A DNA stretch of 64,000 nucleotides from Kineococcus xinjiangensis (lineage in GTDB: Bacteria > Actinomycetota > Actinomycetes > Actinomycetales > Kineococcaceae). The notes below the pieces were generated by a model. That model had not been told where the DNA came from. It searched no databases and saw nothing but the letters and a program-made list of their open reading frames with translations. Shown here piece after piece: positions 35,142-44,793 of this stretch. The stretch covers positions 605,486 through 669,485 of the forward strand of contig NZ_PTJD01000001.1 of the NCBI RefSeq assembly GCF_002934625.1. The letters are read 5' to 3'. Position 1 is the stretch's first letter, and each line of letters starts with the position of its first letter. A program made the translations under genes and the position numbers.

Positions 35142-35540
35142 TCATGCGACCGCTGTCCCCTCGAGCTCGACCATCAGGGCGGGCAGCGCCAGCCGAGCCA
35201 CCCCGAGCATCGTGGTGGCCGGCGCCACCCCTGCGGCGCCCAGGCGCGAGGCCAGCACGCCGTAGTGCTGGAACAGCAGGTCGACGTCGGTGGTGTGGAC
35301 GTCGAGCCGGACGAGGTTCGCGAGGGACATGCCCGCGCCGGCGAGGACTGCTTCGAGGTTGTCGAGGCTGAGCGCCAGCTGCGCCGCCATGTCATCCTCG
35401 TGCCGGGGCCGGCCGTCGCCGCCCATCGCGGCCTGCCCCGAGCAGTACAGGGTCCGGGTGTGCCCGGAGACGACCGTTCCCTGGTCGTACCCCAGCTCCA
35501 CCGACCACGTCCACGGGTTGACCGCAGTTCGCTCCACCAC
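35142..35540 (-). CDS. RidA-family protein (enamine/imine deaminase-like)
   Basis: A 132-residue RidA/YjgF-fold protein with the SGHTRTLYCSGQAAMGGDG and LVRLDVHTTDVDLL segments. RidA proteins hydrolyse reactive enamines or act in catabolic side reactions. The conserved C-terminal Arg-containing strand is replaced by VARLALPALMVELE, as in more distant members, so deaminase activity is uncertain. The GTG at 35540 has GGAG eight bases upstream. It is divergent from the WYL regulator gene, its likely controller. Confidence 0.85.
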   Translation of the reverse strand: MVERTAVNPWTWSVELGYDQGTVVSGHTRTLYCSGQAAMGGDGRPRHEDDMAAQLALSLDNLEAVLAGAGMSLANLVRLDVHTTDVDLLFQHYGVLASRLGAAGVAPATTMLGVARLALPALMVELEGTAVA

Positions 35541-35661
35541 TGGCCCAGCTCCATCCGAGTCGTCGACGTTCCGCACAGCCGCGGGCCCGGTGGTTCCGGG
35601 CTCTGACGTCGTGGTGCCGAGGCTGCCGGGGAATGACGACACCCTCTGTCACGTATCTCGG

Positions 35662-35667
35662 TACGGT
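35662..35667 (+). promoter_or_regulatory. -10 box for a leaderless WYL transcript
   Basis: TACGGT ends 7 nt before the ATG, and no ribosome binding site is visible, which fits transcription starting at or next to the start codon. Confidence 0.45.
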
Positions 35668-35674
35668 TCCGCGC

Positions 35675-36649
35675 ATGCGCGCCGACCGGCTGGTCTCCCT
35701 GGTGCTGCTGCTGCGCCAGCGCGGCCGGCTCACCGCGGCCACGCTGGCGCGCGAGCTGGAGGTGTCCACCCGCACCGTGCTGCGCGACATCGAGGCGCTG
35801 TCCGCAGCCGGTGTCCCCGTCTACTCCGAACGCGGTCGGCACGGCGGCTTCGCGTTGCTGCCCGGTTTCCGGACCGAACTCACCGGGCTGCACCACGACG
35901 AGGCCCTCGCCCTGCTGATCGCCGGATCGCGGCGCGGGGTGCAGGTGTTCGGCCTCGGCTCGGCGCTCGCCTCGGCCGTGCTCAAGGTGGTCGACGCGCT
36001 CCCGGAGACCTCTCGGGCCACCGCGGCGGGTGCGGCCCAGCGGTTGCTCGTGGACCCGGAGACGGATCTCCTCTCGCGCCGGCTGGCCGCCGAGGAGGTT
36101 CCCGACGCCGTCCTGGCCGAGGTGCGGCGCGCGGTGCTCGCCGGGCACAAGCTGCGCATCCACTACGCGGCAGTGGGTGAGCCTCCCACGTGGCGCACGG
36201 TCGACCCGATCGGCCTCGTCACCGCACGGGGACTGGGCTACCTGCTGGCCACGAGGTCCGGCGCGGACCGCACGTACCGGCTGTCGCGGGTGTCGGCCGC
36301 CGAGGAACTCGCCGAACCGGCGGAGCGAGCGGAGCGGGTCGACCTCGACCGGGCCTGGCGGGAGCGCAGCACGCGGTTCCGGACCGGCGGCGACCAGGTC
36401 ACCGTGCTGCTCCGGCTGCACCCGGCGCGGCGGGAGGATCTGGTGGGCACCGCCCTGGCCGTCAGCGCCGAGGGAGCCGACCCGGACGGCTGGCTCCGGA
36501 TGGAGGTGGCCTTCCAGGACGCGAGACACGCCGAGTGGGCGCTGTGGCAGCTCGCCACGAACGCCGAAGCGCTGGCCCCGCAGTGGTTGCGCGACTCGTT
36601 GCGCGAGCGCGCCGCCGCCATCGCCACCCGCTACGGAACCCCGCCCTGA
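35675..36649 (+). CDS. WYL-domain transcriptional regulator
   Basis: A 324-residue regulator with an N-terminal HTH_11 winged helix (RLVSLVLLLRQRGRLTAATL, ELEVSTRTVLRDIEALS) and a WYL ligand-binding domain (KLRIHYAAVGE, GLGYLLATRSG), ending in a WCX extension. Proteins of this type respond to nucleic-acid or small-molecule signals. It is divergent from the ridA-like gene, and its control of that gene is inferred from arrangement. An in-frame ATG at 35633 would extend it by 14 residues without added homology. Confidence 0.9.
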   Translation: MRADRLVSLVLLLRQRGRLTAATLARELEVSTRTVLRDIEALSAAGVPVYSERGRHGGFALLPGFRTELTGLHHDEALALLIAGSRRGVQVFGLGSALASAVLKVVDALPETSRATAAGAAQRLLVDPETDLLSRRLAAEEVPDAVLAEVRRAVLAGHKLRIHYAAVGEPPTWRTVDPIGLVTARGLGYLLATRSGADRTYRLSRVSAAEELAEPAERAERVDLDRAWRERSTRFRTGGDQVTVLLRLHPARREDLVGTALAVSAEGADPDGWLRMEVAFQDARHAEWALWQLATNAEALAPQWLRDSLRERAAAIATRYGTPP

Positions 36650-36764
36650 GTCGCCGGGCGGACCGCGAGCCCACCGGCACGGCGCGGGAGACGCCCTCGT
36701 CCTACGCTCGCGCCCGGGCGTCTGCACGGTGACCGGCCGCCGGCCACCGACGGACCGGAACCGG

Positions 36765-39053
36765 TCAGGGCCGGGCCGGCGCCGTCGCGTCGACGTGCTC
36801 GAGCTGCCACTGCTGGGGCGGGTCGAGGTTGGCGATCGGGCGGATCGCCCGGGCGGCGCCCACGACGTCGGTGCGGATGGCTCCGCCGTCGTTGTCGATC
36901 TCGAGGGCGAGCCCGGTGACCGGGTTGGAGAAGCGCAGGAACCCGTGGCCGGTGTCCTCGATCGACCACAGCTGCAGCGCGCCCCTGGTCGACTTCGAGT
37001 TCGGGTTGCGAGGAGCCTCGTCGCACGGCGTGACGCGCACCGGCGTGCCCACGGCGCCCGAGGCGTCGGCCAGCGCGAGGCACTTGGGGTTGCGGCTGCC
37101 CGCGCTCACCAGTCGGTGGAGCCCGCCGGGTGCCTCGTCGAGGCGCCACGTCTGCGCCTCGTTCCCGTCGGCGCACGTCGACTGGACGACCTTGCCCGGG
37201 ACCGACGTGAGGCACTGCGTGCCGCGCACCGGGTTCTGCAGCTGGTCCTCTGTCGTCACGGGCACGACCGCCTCGGCGGTGTTGCCCGCAGGCGAGGAGT
37301 CCGTCACCTGCGCGCCGCCGGACTCGTCGAACCGGTACCACGCGACGTCGCCGCCGCCGACCGCTTCGCCTCCACCGGGAGCCGTCGTCAGCGCCTGCAC
37401 CTCCACGGGGGACAGTGCGCGACTGAAGATGTTGAAGTCGTCGATCGACCCGTTGAGCCCCGGGTCGGCGCTGAACTGCGAGCGACCGATCCAGTTGTTC
37501 TTGGTGATCCCGAGGTCGGCGGGCCGCACCGTGAAGTCGGTGTTGGTGCGCACGGGCTCGCCGTTCACCCACAGCGTGGCGGTCGTCCCCGATGCCGAGA
37601 CCGCGATGTGCGTCCAGTCGGTCGAGACCTGCACGCTGTCCCCGGCGCCCGGGAGCGTCCCGCCGCCGTTGTCCCGGGTGGCGACCTCGAAGCGCAGGCC
37701 GGTCGGCGGCGCCGCCGAGGCGGGGGTCAGGAACATGAAGTTCCGGGTGTCGTCGCCGAAGTCGAAGATCCGGGCCCAGTCGTTGCCGAGCGTGGATCCC
37801 CGCTTGAGCCACGTCGAGATGGTGAAGTCGCCGTCGAGACCGCTGACGATGCCGTCGGGCATGTCCACGTACGCCACCGGGCTGCCGCCGTTGAGCTGGA
37901 CCGCGGAACCGAACTCGGGGGTGGGTCCGGCGACCCGGCCGATCGGGGGCGCCGTGAAGGGCTTCGCCTCGCTCACCAGCCGGACGTGGCTGCCGTCGGT
38001 CAGGTCGTAGCTGCCCCCACCGGTCTCCGGGAAGGACGGCCAGCCGTCGCGCCACACCATCGGCCGGATCCCCAGCGTGTTGGCCGGTCGGTAGGCGTGG
38101 TGGACGAGGTAGTTGACGCCGCCCTCGGTGTACACGTCGGCGCCGCCGGGCGCACGGTAGAGCCCGGCGGGCGTGACCCCGGGAGCGGACTGGCGGGTGT
38201 CGAGGATGACGGTGCCGCCACCCTCGTCGAGCCGCTTCCCGGTCTGGTCGACGTAGGGGCCGGTGATGCTCTTCGAGCGGCCCACCGTCACCTTGTAGGT
38301 GGAGGCCGCTCCGGAGCAGCACTTGTCCCAGCTCGTGAGGAGGTAGTAGTAGCCGTCGCGGTGGAAGATCGTCGGGGCTTCGACGGGGTTGTCGTCGGCG
38401 CGGCGAGAGGCGACCAGCGTGGGCTCGCCGACCAGGCTGACGAGGTCCGCGCCCAGCTCCTGCACGACGATGCCGTCCCAGAACGAGCCCCACACCAACC
38501 AACGGCTGCCGTGGGCGGCCTGCACCAGGTCAGGGTCGATGGCGTTGAACTCGATCGCCGGGTCGGCCGGGCCGAGCGTCCCCGACGTGACGACGGGGCG
38601 ACCGAGGTCGACGTAGCTGCTCGGGTCCGCAGGAGTCTTCGTCGTCTTCACGCCGATCGCGGAGTTCGACGAACCGAAGCTCGACTGGGAGTAGTAGTAG
38701 TAGAACGTGTCACCGACCTTCGTCAGGTCCGGCGCCCACAGGGTCGAGGAGTTCGGGACGCCGAAGGTCCACTGGGCACGCGGGACGCGCCCGGGGGCGA
38801 CCGTCCACGGCCCGTTCATGGTGGGTGCCGTGCGGATCGCGTTGTGGCTGTCCGCGACGACGTACAGCTTGGCGACGGGGTCGTAGGCCATGGTCGGGTC
38901 GTGGATGCCGACGTCGCCCGTCAGGGCGAGCTGGCCGGACGGCGCAGGCGCCGGCGTCGCCGCCACGGCCGGGGCTGCGGTGAGGACGAGCCCGAGGCTG
39001 GCGAGCACAGCGAGTTTCGCCCGACCTGGGAAGCGGAACGGTGACGAGGCCAC
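36765..39053 (-). CDS. Secreted GH43 glycosidase with LamG and ricin-type domains
   Basis: A 762-residue exported enzyme. After a signal peptide (1-31) comes a GH43 five-bladed propeller with the three acidic residues visible: Asp52 (GIHDPTMAYD), Asp173 (NAIDPDLV) and Glu225 (NPVEAPTIF). A LamG/concanavalin-like domain (about 385-560) and a ricin-B type beta-trefoil (about 615-760, with QTW, QLW and QQW motifs) follow, both likely to bind plant polysaccharide. Arabinan or arabinoxylan is the probable target. The GTG start has GGGAG upstream, and two operator-like sites lie 50-100 bp before it. Confidence 0.9.
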   Translation of the reverse strand: MASSPFRFPGRAKLAVLASLGLVLTAAPAVAATPAPAPSGQLALTGDVGIHDPTMAYDPVAKLYVVADSHNAIRTAPTMNGPWTVAPGRVPRAQWTFGVPNSSTLWAPDLTKVGDTFYYYYSQSSFGSSNSAIGVKTTKTPADPSSYVDLGRPVVTSGTLGPADPAIEFNAIDPDLVQAAHGSRWLVWGSFWDGIVVQELGADLVSLVGEPTLVASRRADDNPVEAPTIFHRDGYYYLLTSWDKCCSGAASTYKVTVGRSKSITGPYVDQTGKRLDEGGGTVILDTRQSAPGVTPAGLYRAPGGADVYTEGGVNYLVHHAYRPANTLGIRPMVWRDGWPSFPETGGGSYDLTDGSHVRLVSEAKPFTAPPIGRVAGPTPEFGSAVQLNGGSPVAYVDMPDGIVSGLDGDFTISTWLKRGSTLGNDWARIFDFGDDTRNFMFLTPASAAPPTGLRFEVATRDNGGGTLPGAGDSVQVSTDWTHIAVSASGTTATLWVNGEPVRTNTDFTVRPADLGITKNNWIGRSQFSADPGLNGSIDDFNIFSRALSPVEVQALTTAPGGGEAVGGGDVAWYRFDESGGAQVTDSSPAGNTAEAVVPVTTEDQLQNPVRGTQCLTSVPGKVVQSTCADGNEAQTWRLDEAPGGLHRLVSAGSRNPKCLALADASGAVGTPVRVTPCDEAPRNPNSKSTRGALQLWSIEDTGHGFLRFSNPVTGLALEIDNDGGAIRTDVVGAARAIRPIANLDPPQQWQLEHVDATAPARP

Positions 39054-39104
39054 GGAGGATCTCCCATTGTTCGACAGCGTTGTCGGTCCGAGCTGAACGG
39101 AGTC

Positions 39105-39120
39105 TTTACATCGTTGTACA
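39105..39120. promoter_or_regulatory. Candidate operator A upstream of GH43
   Basis: A 16-bp imperfect palindrome, TTTACATCGTTGTACA, resembles LacI-family operators. It is 52 bp before the GH43 start. A related site lies 30 bp further upstream. Confidence 0.5.
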
Positions 39121-39134
39121 GAGGCGCCGCGCGA

Positions 39135-39150
39135 TTGTGCATCGATGTAA
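39135..39150. promoter_or_regulatory. Candidate operator B upstream of GH43
   Basis: TTGTGCATCGATGTAA shares the CATCG-x-TGTA core with site A at a spacing of 30 bp (about three helical turns). No LacI-type gene adjoins it. Confidence 0.5.
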
Positions 39151-39269
39151 GTGGTCTGGCCGGAACCCTAAGGTGACGCGGAGCACACGTCAAACATCCG
39201 TCCGCAGAGGTACCGGAGCAGGACCGGGGGCACAGCAGTCCCTGCCCCCCGGTGAGCGCCGTCCGGGGT

Positions 39270-39866
39270 TCAGTCGAGGACCTCCCGAGGCAGGGGCTCG
39301 TAGCGCGGAGGCCAGCCGGGTACGGCGATCCACCCGAGACCGGCGATGCGCCAGGTGCCCTCCCGCAGCCGCACGAAGACGCCGAGGCTCTCCACCGGGG
39401 TGCCGGGCAGTCAGATGTGGGTGCCGCTCTCGTCGACCGGGAGCTGGTCCAGGGGGATCAGGTCCACGACCTCGACACCGGGGGCGACGATGCGACTGCG
39501 GATCGGAGCGCCCACCTCTCGATCGCCCAGATCGGTGGCCTCACGCAGCGCCCGCAGCACGAACCGCTCCAGGTGCGGCCACAGCGCATGGTCGGGGCGC
39601 TCGACGGCGAGGGCCGCGGCGAGTTCGTCACGACCATGGCCGCCGGCTGCGGGGTCCTGGAGTGCGGCAGGGTTGTCGTGGAGCCACTGCTGCGCCACGA
39701 CCAGCCGGAAGTCGGGGTCCATGGCCCACCAGACGACCTCGCTCACCCCGCGGCGGAGAGCCTCCCACCAGCCCATGACGGTGCTGCTGAGGCCGGAGGA
39801 GCCGTGCGCCATCTCCTCGTCGGTCCAGTGGACGTCGCGCGGCTCCCAGGTCTCGTCGCTCACCAT
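39270..39866 (-). pseudogene. Hypothetical gene interrupted by an in-frame TGA
   Basis: The frame opens at an ATG at 39866 and reads 151 residues to a TGA at 39413-39411 (ending DESGTHI). It then continues in the same frame for 46 more residues, from LPGTPVESLGVFVRLREG to LPREVLD, ending at a TGA at 39270. The downstream part has the same codon usage (G or C at third positions) and reads as a natural protein end. The simplest view is a Trp codon TGG changed to TGA. I do not recognise the family; the protein is Trp-rich and looks cytosolic. A sequencing error or readthrough remains possible. Confidence 0.7.
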
Positions 39867-40011
39867 CCCAGCATCCCGGTCCCGGAGCGGCGCGGGCGGA
39901 GACCCGGCCGGGCACGGGGACGCGAGCCTGCACAGCGCCCCCGTGGAAGGGCAGCGCCGAGCGACAGCACCAGGCGACGGGAACGCGGCCCCGGTCGCCC
40001 GGTGCGCCGAA

Positions 40012-41097
40012 CTACACGTTGAAGCGGAACTCCACGACGTCGCCGTCCGACATCACGTAGTCCTTGCCCTCGATGCGGACCTTGCCGCGGGACTTCGCCT
40101 CGGCCATGGAGCCGGCGTCGACGAGGTCGTCGAAGCTGACGACCTCCGCCTTGATGAACCCGCGCTGGAAGTCAGTGTGGATGACGCCGGCGGCCTGCGG
40201 GGCGGTCCAGCCCCGCCGGATCGTCCAGGCGCGCGACTCCTTCGGCCCGGCGGTGAGGTAGGTCTGCAGCCCCAGGGTGTTGAAGCCGACGCGGGCGAGC
40301 TGGTCGAGGCCCGACTCCTCCTGCCCGACGCTGGCCAGCAGCTCCGCGGCCTCCTCGGCGTCCAGCTCCGCAAGCTCGGACTCCAGCTTGGCGTCGAGGA
40401 ACACGGCCTCGGCCGGGGCGACGAGGTCGGCCAGCTCCTGCTTGCGGGCGTCGTCGACCAGCGCGGCCTCGTCGAGGTTGAAGACGTAGATGAAGGGCTT
40501 GGTGGTGAGCAGGCCGAGCTCCTTCAGGTGCTCCGCCTCGACCCCGTCGGCGGGCACGGCCGCGCGCAGGGTGCGGCCGGAGTCGAGGACGGCCTGGGCG
40601 GCCTTGGCGGCGGCCAGCACCGCAGGGTCCGCCTTCTTGCCCTTGACCTCCTTCTCCAGCCGGGGAACCGCGCGCTCCAGCGTCTGCATGTCCGCGAGGA
40701 TCAGCTCGGTGTGGATGGTGGAGATGTCGTCGGCCGGGTTCACGGCCCCGGCGACGTGGACGACGTCGGGGTCGGCGAAGGCGCGGGTGACCTGGCAGAT
40801 CGCGTCGGCCTCGCGGATGTGCGCGAGGAACTTGTTGCCCAGCCCCTCCCCCTCGCTGGCGCCGCGCACGATGCCCGCGATGTCGACGAAGGTGACGGTC
40901 GCCGGCAGGATCCGGGCACTGCCGAAGATCCCCGCGAGCTTCTCCAGCCGCGCGTCCGGCAGGGGCACGACGCCCTCGTTGGGCTCGATGGTCGCGAACG
41001 GGTAGTTCGCGGCGAGCACGTTGTTCTTCGTCAGCGCGTTGAAGAGCGTCGACTTGCCGACGTTGGGGAGTCCGACGATGCCGATGGTGAGGGCCAC
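40012..41097 (-). CDS. ychF: Redox-regulated ATPase/GTPase YchF
   Basis: A 361-residue member of the Obg-related YchF family, which binds ribosomes and prefers ATP. Visible are G1 GLPNVGKST (9-17), the VDIAG motif of G3, a coiled-coil insertion (ERAVPRLEKEVKGKKAD) and the C-terminal TGS-like domain ending DYVMSDGDVVEFRFNV. Length and motifs are normal. The GTG start is divergent from rmuC across about 108 bp. Confidence 0.97.
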   Translation of the reverse strand: MALTIGIVGLPNVGKSTLFNALTKNNVLAANYPFATIEPNEGVVPLPDARLEKLAGIFGSARILPATVTFVDIAGIVRGASEGEGLGNKFLAHIREADAICQVTRAFADPDVVHVAGAVNPADDISTIHTELILADMQTLERAVPRLEKEVKGKKADPAVLAAAKAAQAVLDSGRTLRAAVPADGVEAEHLKELGLLTTKPFIYVFNLDEAALVDDARKQELADLVAPAEAVFLDAKLESELAELDAEEAAELLASVGQEESGLDQLARVGFNTLGLQTYLTAGPKESRAWTIRRGWTAPQAAGVIHTDFQRGFIKAEVVSFDDLVDAGSMAEAKSRGKVRIEGKDYVMSDGDVVEFRFNV

Positions 41098-41205
41098 GGG
41101 CGCAGGAGCCTACCGTCCGCGGGCCTCCCCCGCGTCGCCGCCGGAGCTTGCCGCCCGGCCCGTCGCTGCGGGGTCCCGTCGGTGCGGGCTGGCACAGTGC
41201 CGTGC

Positions 41206-42345
41206 GTGCCCGCCTCCTCCGTCGCGCTGCTCACCGCCCTCCTCCTCGGCCTCGCCCTGGGGGCGCTGCTGTGCTGGCTGGCGCTGCGTGCCCGCACGGC
41301 ACCGGCGCAGGCGGCGCTCAGCGTGGAGCGGGACCTGCTGGCGCGGCGGGTGGCGGACCTGGAGGCCGGTGCGGAGGGCCGCCGGGAGCTGGAGTCCGCG
41401 CTGTCCCCCGTGGCCGCGACGCTGGGCCGGGTGGAGGAGCAGGTCCGGGTGCTGGAGCGGGACCGGGTGGCGCAGTACGCGCGGCTGGCGGAGCAGCTCA
41501 GCGCGGTGCAGGCCGGCTCGGAGGCCCTGCGCGGGGAGACCGCGCGCCTGGCGGGGGCGCTGCGCTCCTCCAGCGCGCGCGGCGCCTGGGGCGAGGTGCA
41601 GCTGCGGCGGGTGGTGGAGCACGCCGGGATGCTGGACCGCGTCGACTTCACCGAGCAGTCCACCGGCACCACCCGGGAGGGGCGGACGGTGCGCCCGGAC
41701 CTGCTGGTGAACCTGCCCGGCGGCAAGCAGGTCGTCGTCGACGCCAAGGCCCCGCTGGCCGCGTTCCTCGAGGCCGCCGAGGTCGCGGACCCGGACCGGC
41801 GGCAGGCGCTGCGCGCGGCCCACGCGAAGGCGCTGCGGCAGCACGTGGACGCCCTGGCCGCCAAGGAGTACTGGACGGCGTGCGAGCTGTCGCCGGAGTT
41901 CGTCGTCTGCTTCATCCCCGGGGAGTCGTTCCTCGCGGCGGCGTGCGAGGCCGACCCGGCCCTGCTGGAGCACGCCATGGGCCGGCGCGTGGTGCTGGCC
42001 ACCCCGACGTCGCTGCTGGCGCTGCTGCGCACGGTCGCCCTGACGTGGCAGCAGGAGGCGGTGGCGGGCAGCGCGAAGGAGCTGTTCGCCGTGGGCCGGG
42101 AGCTGTACGACCGCCTCGGCACCCTCGGCGGGCACGCCTCGGCGCTGGGCCGGACCCTGCACCGGGCGGTGGAGGACTACAACCGCCTCGTCGGCACCCT
42201 GGAGCGGCGAGTGCTGGTCTCGGCGCGCCGCATCCGCGACCTGGAGCTCAGCGACACCGACCTGCCGCCCGTGGAGCCCCTGGAGGACGCCGTCCGCCCG
42301 CTCACGGCGCCCGAGCTGCTGGAGGACTCCTCCGGGAGCCGCTGA
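41206..42345 (+). CDS. rmuC: DNA recombination protein RmuC
   Basis: A 379-residue protein with one N-terminal membrane segment (about 4-23), a short coiled coil, and the RmuC nuclease-like domain (GAWGEVQLRRVVEHAGM, RPDLLVNLPGGKQVVVDAKAP, VCFIPGESFLAAA). It limits inversions in E. coli; its precise action is not known. Converges on ispH. Confidence 0.92.
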   Translation: MPASSVALLTALLLGLALGALLCWLALRARTAPAQAALSVERDLLARRVADLEAGAEGRRELESALSPVAATLGRVEEQVRVLERDRVAQYARLAEQLSAVQAGSEALRGETARLAGALRSSSARGAWGEVQLRRVVEHAGMLDRVDFTEQSTGTTREGRTVRPDLLVNLPGGKQVVVDAKAPLAAFLEAAEVADPDRRQALRAAHAKALRQHVDALAAKEYWTACELSPEFVVCFIPGESFLAAACEADPALLEHAMGRRVVLATPTSLLALLRTVALTWQQEAVAGSAKELFAVGRELYDRLGTLGGHASALGRTLHRAVEDYNRLVGTLERRVLVSARRIRDLELSDTDLPPVEPLEDAVRPLTAPELLEDSSGSR

Positions 42346-42354
42346 CCCGCCCCG

Positions 42355-42426
42355 GCCGGACCGGGAGGACGGGTCAGACCGGGATGACGTGTCAGACCGG
42401 GAGGACGTGTCAGACCGGGGTGACGG
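42355..42426. repeat. Four tandem 18-bp units at the rmuC/ispH junction
   Basis: The unit is GTCAGACCGGGAGGACGT with small changes, repeated at 42355, 42373, 42391 and 42409. The last unit runs into the C-terminal codons of ispH, and each middle unit carries a further TGA on that strand. Confidence 0.85.
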
Positions 42427-43432
42427 GGATCTGCTTGCGCTGCTTGATGTCGCGGCGCAGCTCCTTGGGCAGGGAGAACATCAGGTCCTCCTGCGCCGTG
42501 GTGACCTCCTCCACGTCGCCGTAGCCGCGCGCGGCGAGCCACTCCAGCACCTCCCGGACGAGGATCTCCGGCACCGAGGCGCCCGAGGTCACGCCGACCG
42601 TGCGCACCCCCGCCAGCCACGCCTCGTCGATCTCGCGGAAGTTGTCCACCCGGTAGGAGGCGCCCGCCCCGGCCTCCAGGGCGACCTCGACGAGGCGCAC
42701 CGAGTTCGAGGAGTTGGCCGAGCCGACGACGATGACGAGGTCCGCCTCGGGGGCGATCTTCTTCACGGCCACCTGGCGGTTCTGGGTGGCGTAGCAGATG
42801 TCGTCGCTCGGCGGGTCCTGCAGCGACGGGAAGCGCTCCCGCAGCCGGCGCACGGTCTCCATCGTCTCGTCGACGCTGAGGGTGGTCTGCGACAGCCACA
42901 CGACCTTCTCGGGGTCGCGCACCTGCACCGCGTCGACGCTGCCGGGGCCGTCGACGAGCTGGATGTGCTCCGGCGCCTCCCCCGCGGTGCCCTCGACCTC
43001 CTCGTGGCCCGCGTGGCCGACCAGCAGGATGTCGTAGTCGTCCGCCGCGAAGCGGACGGCCTCCTTGTGCACCTTCGTCACCAGCGGGCAGGTGGCGTCG
43101 ATCGTCTTCAGGGAGCGCGCCGCCGCCTGCGCGTGCACCGCCGGTGAGACGCCGTGGGCGGAGAAGACCACCGTCTCGCCCTCGGGGACCTCGTCCGTCT
43201 CGCCCACGAAGACCGCCCCGCGCTCCTGCAGGGTCTGCACCACGTGCTTGTTGTGGACGATCTCCTTGCGGACGTACACGGGGGCGCCGTACAGCTCCAG
43301 CGCCTGCTCGACCGCCACGACGGCGCGGTCCACTCCGGCGCAGTAGCCGCGCGGGGCGGCCAGCAGCACACGACCCCTGGCGGTGGGGACGTCGGCGGGA
43401 GCGGGCAGCACGGGGGAGGTCACGCCCTCCAT
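42410..43432 (-). CDS. ispH: 4-hydroxy-3-methylbut-2-enyl diphosphate reductase
   Basis: A 340-residue IspH, the last enzyme of the MEP pathway, giving IPP and DMAPP. The three iron-sulphur Cys ligands are at 31 ([11 protein letters not shown]), 115 (DATCPLVTK) and 213 ([11 protein letters not shown]), and the HGVSP and SNSSNS-like motifs are present. The ATG at 43432 is close to the divergent xseA start (39 bp between); a GTG three codons later is possible. Confidence 0.96.
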   Translation of the reverse strand: MEGVTSPVLPAPADVPTARGRVLLAAPRGYCAGVDRAVVAVEQALELYGAPVYVRKEIVHNKHVVQTLQERGAVFVGETDEVPEGETVVFSAHGVSPAVHAQAAARSLKTIDATCPLVTKVHKEAVRFAADDYDILLVGHAGHEEVEGTAGEAPEHIQLVDGPGSVDAVQVRDPEKVVWLSQTTLSVDETMETVRRLRERFPSLQDPPSDDICYATQNRQVAVKKIAPEADLVIVVGSANSSNSVRLVEVALEAGAGASYRVDNFREIDEAWLAGVRTVGVTSGASVPEILVREVLEWLAARGYGDVEEVTTAQEDLMFSLPKELRRDIKQRKQIPVTPV

Positions 43433-43459
43433 GGTAGGTGCGCTGTCCGACGGCCCTCC

Positions 43460-43465
43460 TACGAT
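43460..43465 (+). promoter_or_regulatory. -10 box for leaderless xseA
   Basis: TACGAT ends 6 nt before the xseA GTG, and there is no ribosome binding site, which fits a leaderless transcript. Confidence 0.5.
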
Positions 43466-43471
43466 CGCCCG

Positions 43472-44758
43472 GTGACGACCGAGAACGGCACGGGACCTGC
43501 ACGACTCGACGGACCGGCGCGGCTCGGGCCCCTGCCGGACCTGGCCGCGGACACCACGGCGGAGCGGCCGTGGCCGCTGCGGCTGCTGCTCACCAAGATC
43601 GACGGCTACGTGGCGAAGATGAGCCCCGTCTGGGTGGAGGGGCAGGTCATCGCCGTCAACAGCCGCCCCTCGGCGGGCACGGTCTACGTCACCCTGCGCG
43701 ACGCCGACGTGGACATGTCCATGCAGGTCACCGTCTGGCAGAACGTGATGAACAGCCTCCGCGAGAACCTGCCGGACGGACTGCGCGAGGGCGCCCGGGT
43801 CGTCGTGCGGGCCAAGCCGTCGTTCTACGCCAAGCGGGGCATGCTCAGCCTCCAGGCCAGCGACATCCGCCCCGTCGGTGAGGGCGAGCTGCTCGCCCAG
43901 CTGGAGCGCATGAAGCGCCGCCTGGAGGCCGAGGGCCTCTTCAGCGCCTCCCGCAAGAAGCGCCTGCCCTTCCTGCCGCGCGTCGTCGGGCTGGTGTGCG
44001 GGCGGGGCAGCGCCGCGGAGCACGACGTGGTGGAGAACGCCCGCCTGCGTTGGCCGGGCGTGCGCTTCGACATCCGCGCCGTGGCCGTGCAGGGGGTGAA
44101 GGCGGTGGAGCAGGTGACCGCCGCGCTGCAGGAGCTGGACGCGGAGGGGGAGGTCGACGTCATCGTCATCACCCGCGGCGGCGGCAGCGTGGAGGATCTG
44201 CTGGCCTTCAGCAACGAGACGCTGGTGCGGGCGGTGGCGGCGGCGCGCACCCCCGTGGTCAGCGCCATCGGCCACGAGACGGACTCCCCCCTGCTGGACT
44301 TCGTCGCGGACGTGCGCGCCTCCACCCCGACCGACGCCGCCCGCCGGGTGGTGCCGGACGTCGCGGAGGAGGCGAGGCAGCTGGGGCAGGCGCGCACCCG
44401 GATGCGCACGGCCGTCGCCGGCCGCCTCGCCCGGGAGGAGTCGGCGCTGGCGGCGGTGCGCTCCCGCCCCGCCCTGGCCGCACCGCAGCAGATGCTGGAC
44501 GCGCGCGTGCAGGAGCTCGACCTCGCCCGGGGCCGGATGCGCACGGCCGTGGCGTCGCGCCTGGACCGTGCGGGCGACGAGGTGCGGCACCTGCGCCGGC
44601 AGGTCGCGGCCCTCTCCCCCGCCGCGACCCTCACCCGCGGCTACGCGGTCGTGCAGACCGGCGCCGGACGGGTGGTGCGGGCCCCGGAGGACGTGACCCC
44701 CGGGGAGATGCTGCGGCTGCGGGTGGCGGAGGGGGAGCTGAGCGCCCGCGCGGAGTGA
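43472..44758 (+). CDS. xseA: Exodeoxyribonuclease VII large subunit
   Basis: A 428-residue protein with an N-terminal OB fold (about 30-130, [21 protein letters not shown]) and the nuclease domain ([58 protein letters not shown]), then a long coiled coil. With XseB it degrades single-stranded DNA. Divergent from ispH; xseB follows after 35 bp. Confidence 0.96.
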   Translation: MTTENGTGPARLDGPARLGPLPDLAADTTAERPWPLRLLLTKIDGYVAKMSPVWVEGQVIAVNSRPSAGTVYVTLRDADVDMSMQVTVWQNVMNSLRENLPDGLREGARVVVRAKPSFYAKRGMLSLQASDIRPVGEGELLAQLERMKRRLEAEGLFSASRKKRLPFLPRVVGLVCGRGSAAEHDVVENARLRWPGVRFDIRAVAVQGVKAVEQVTAALQELDAEGEVDVIVITRGGGSVEDLLAFSNETLVRAVAAARTPVVSAIGHETDSPLLDFVADVRASTPTDAARRVVPDVAEEARQLGQARTRMRTAVAGRLAREESALAAVRSRPALAAPQQMLDARVQELDLARGRMRTAVASRLDRAGDEVRHLRRQVAALSPAATLTRGYAVVQTGAGRVVRAPEDVTPGEMLRLRVAEGELSARAE

Positions 44759-44780
44759 CGGAGGCGTCGGAGGCGGCGCC

Positions 44781-44786
44781 TAGGGT
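44781..44786 (+). promoter_or_regulatory. -10 box for xseB
   Basis: TAGGGT ends 7 nt before the xseB GTG, with no clear ribosome binding site. This may give xseB its own leaderless transcript in addition to readthrough from xseA. Confidence 0.4.
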
Positions 44787-44793
44787 GGCTCCC

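Noticed and set aside
39411..39413. Selenocysteine insertion at the in-frame TGA
   Set aside because: No Cys-containing family or SECIS-like hairpin directly after the TGA was recognised; loss of a Trp codon is simpler.
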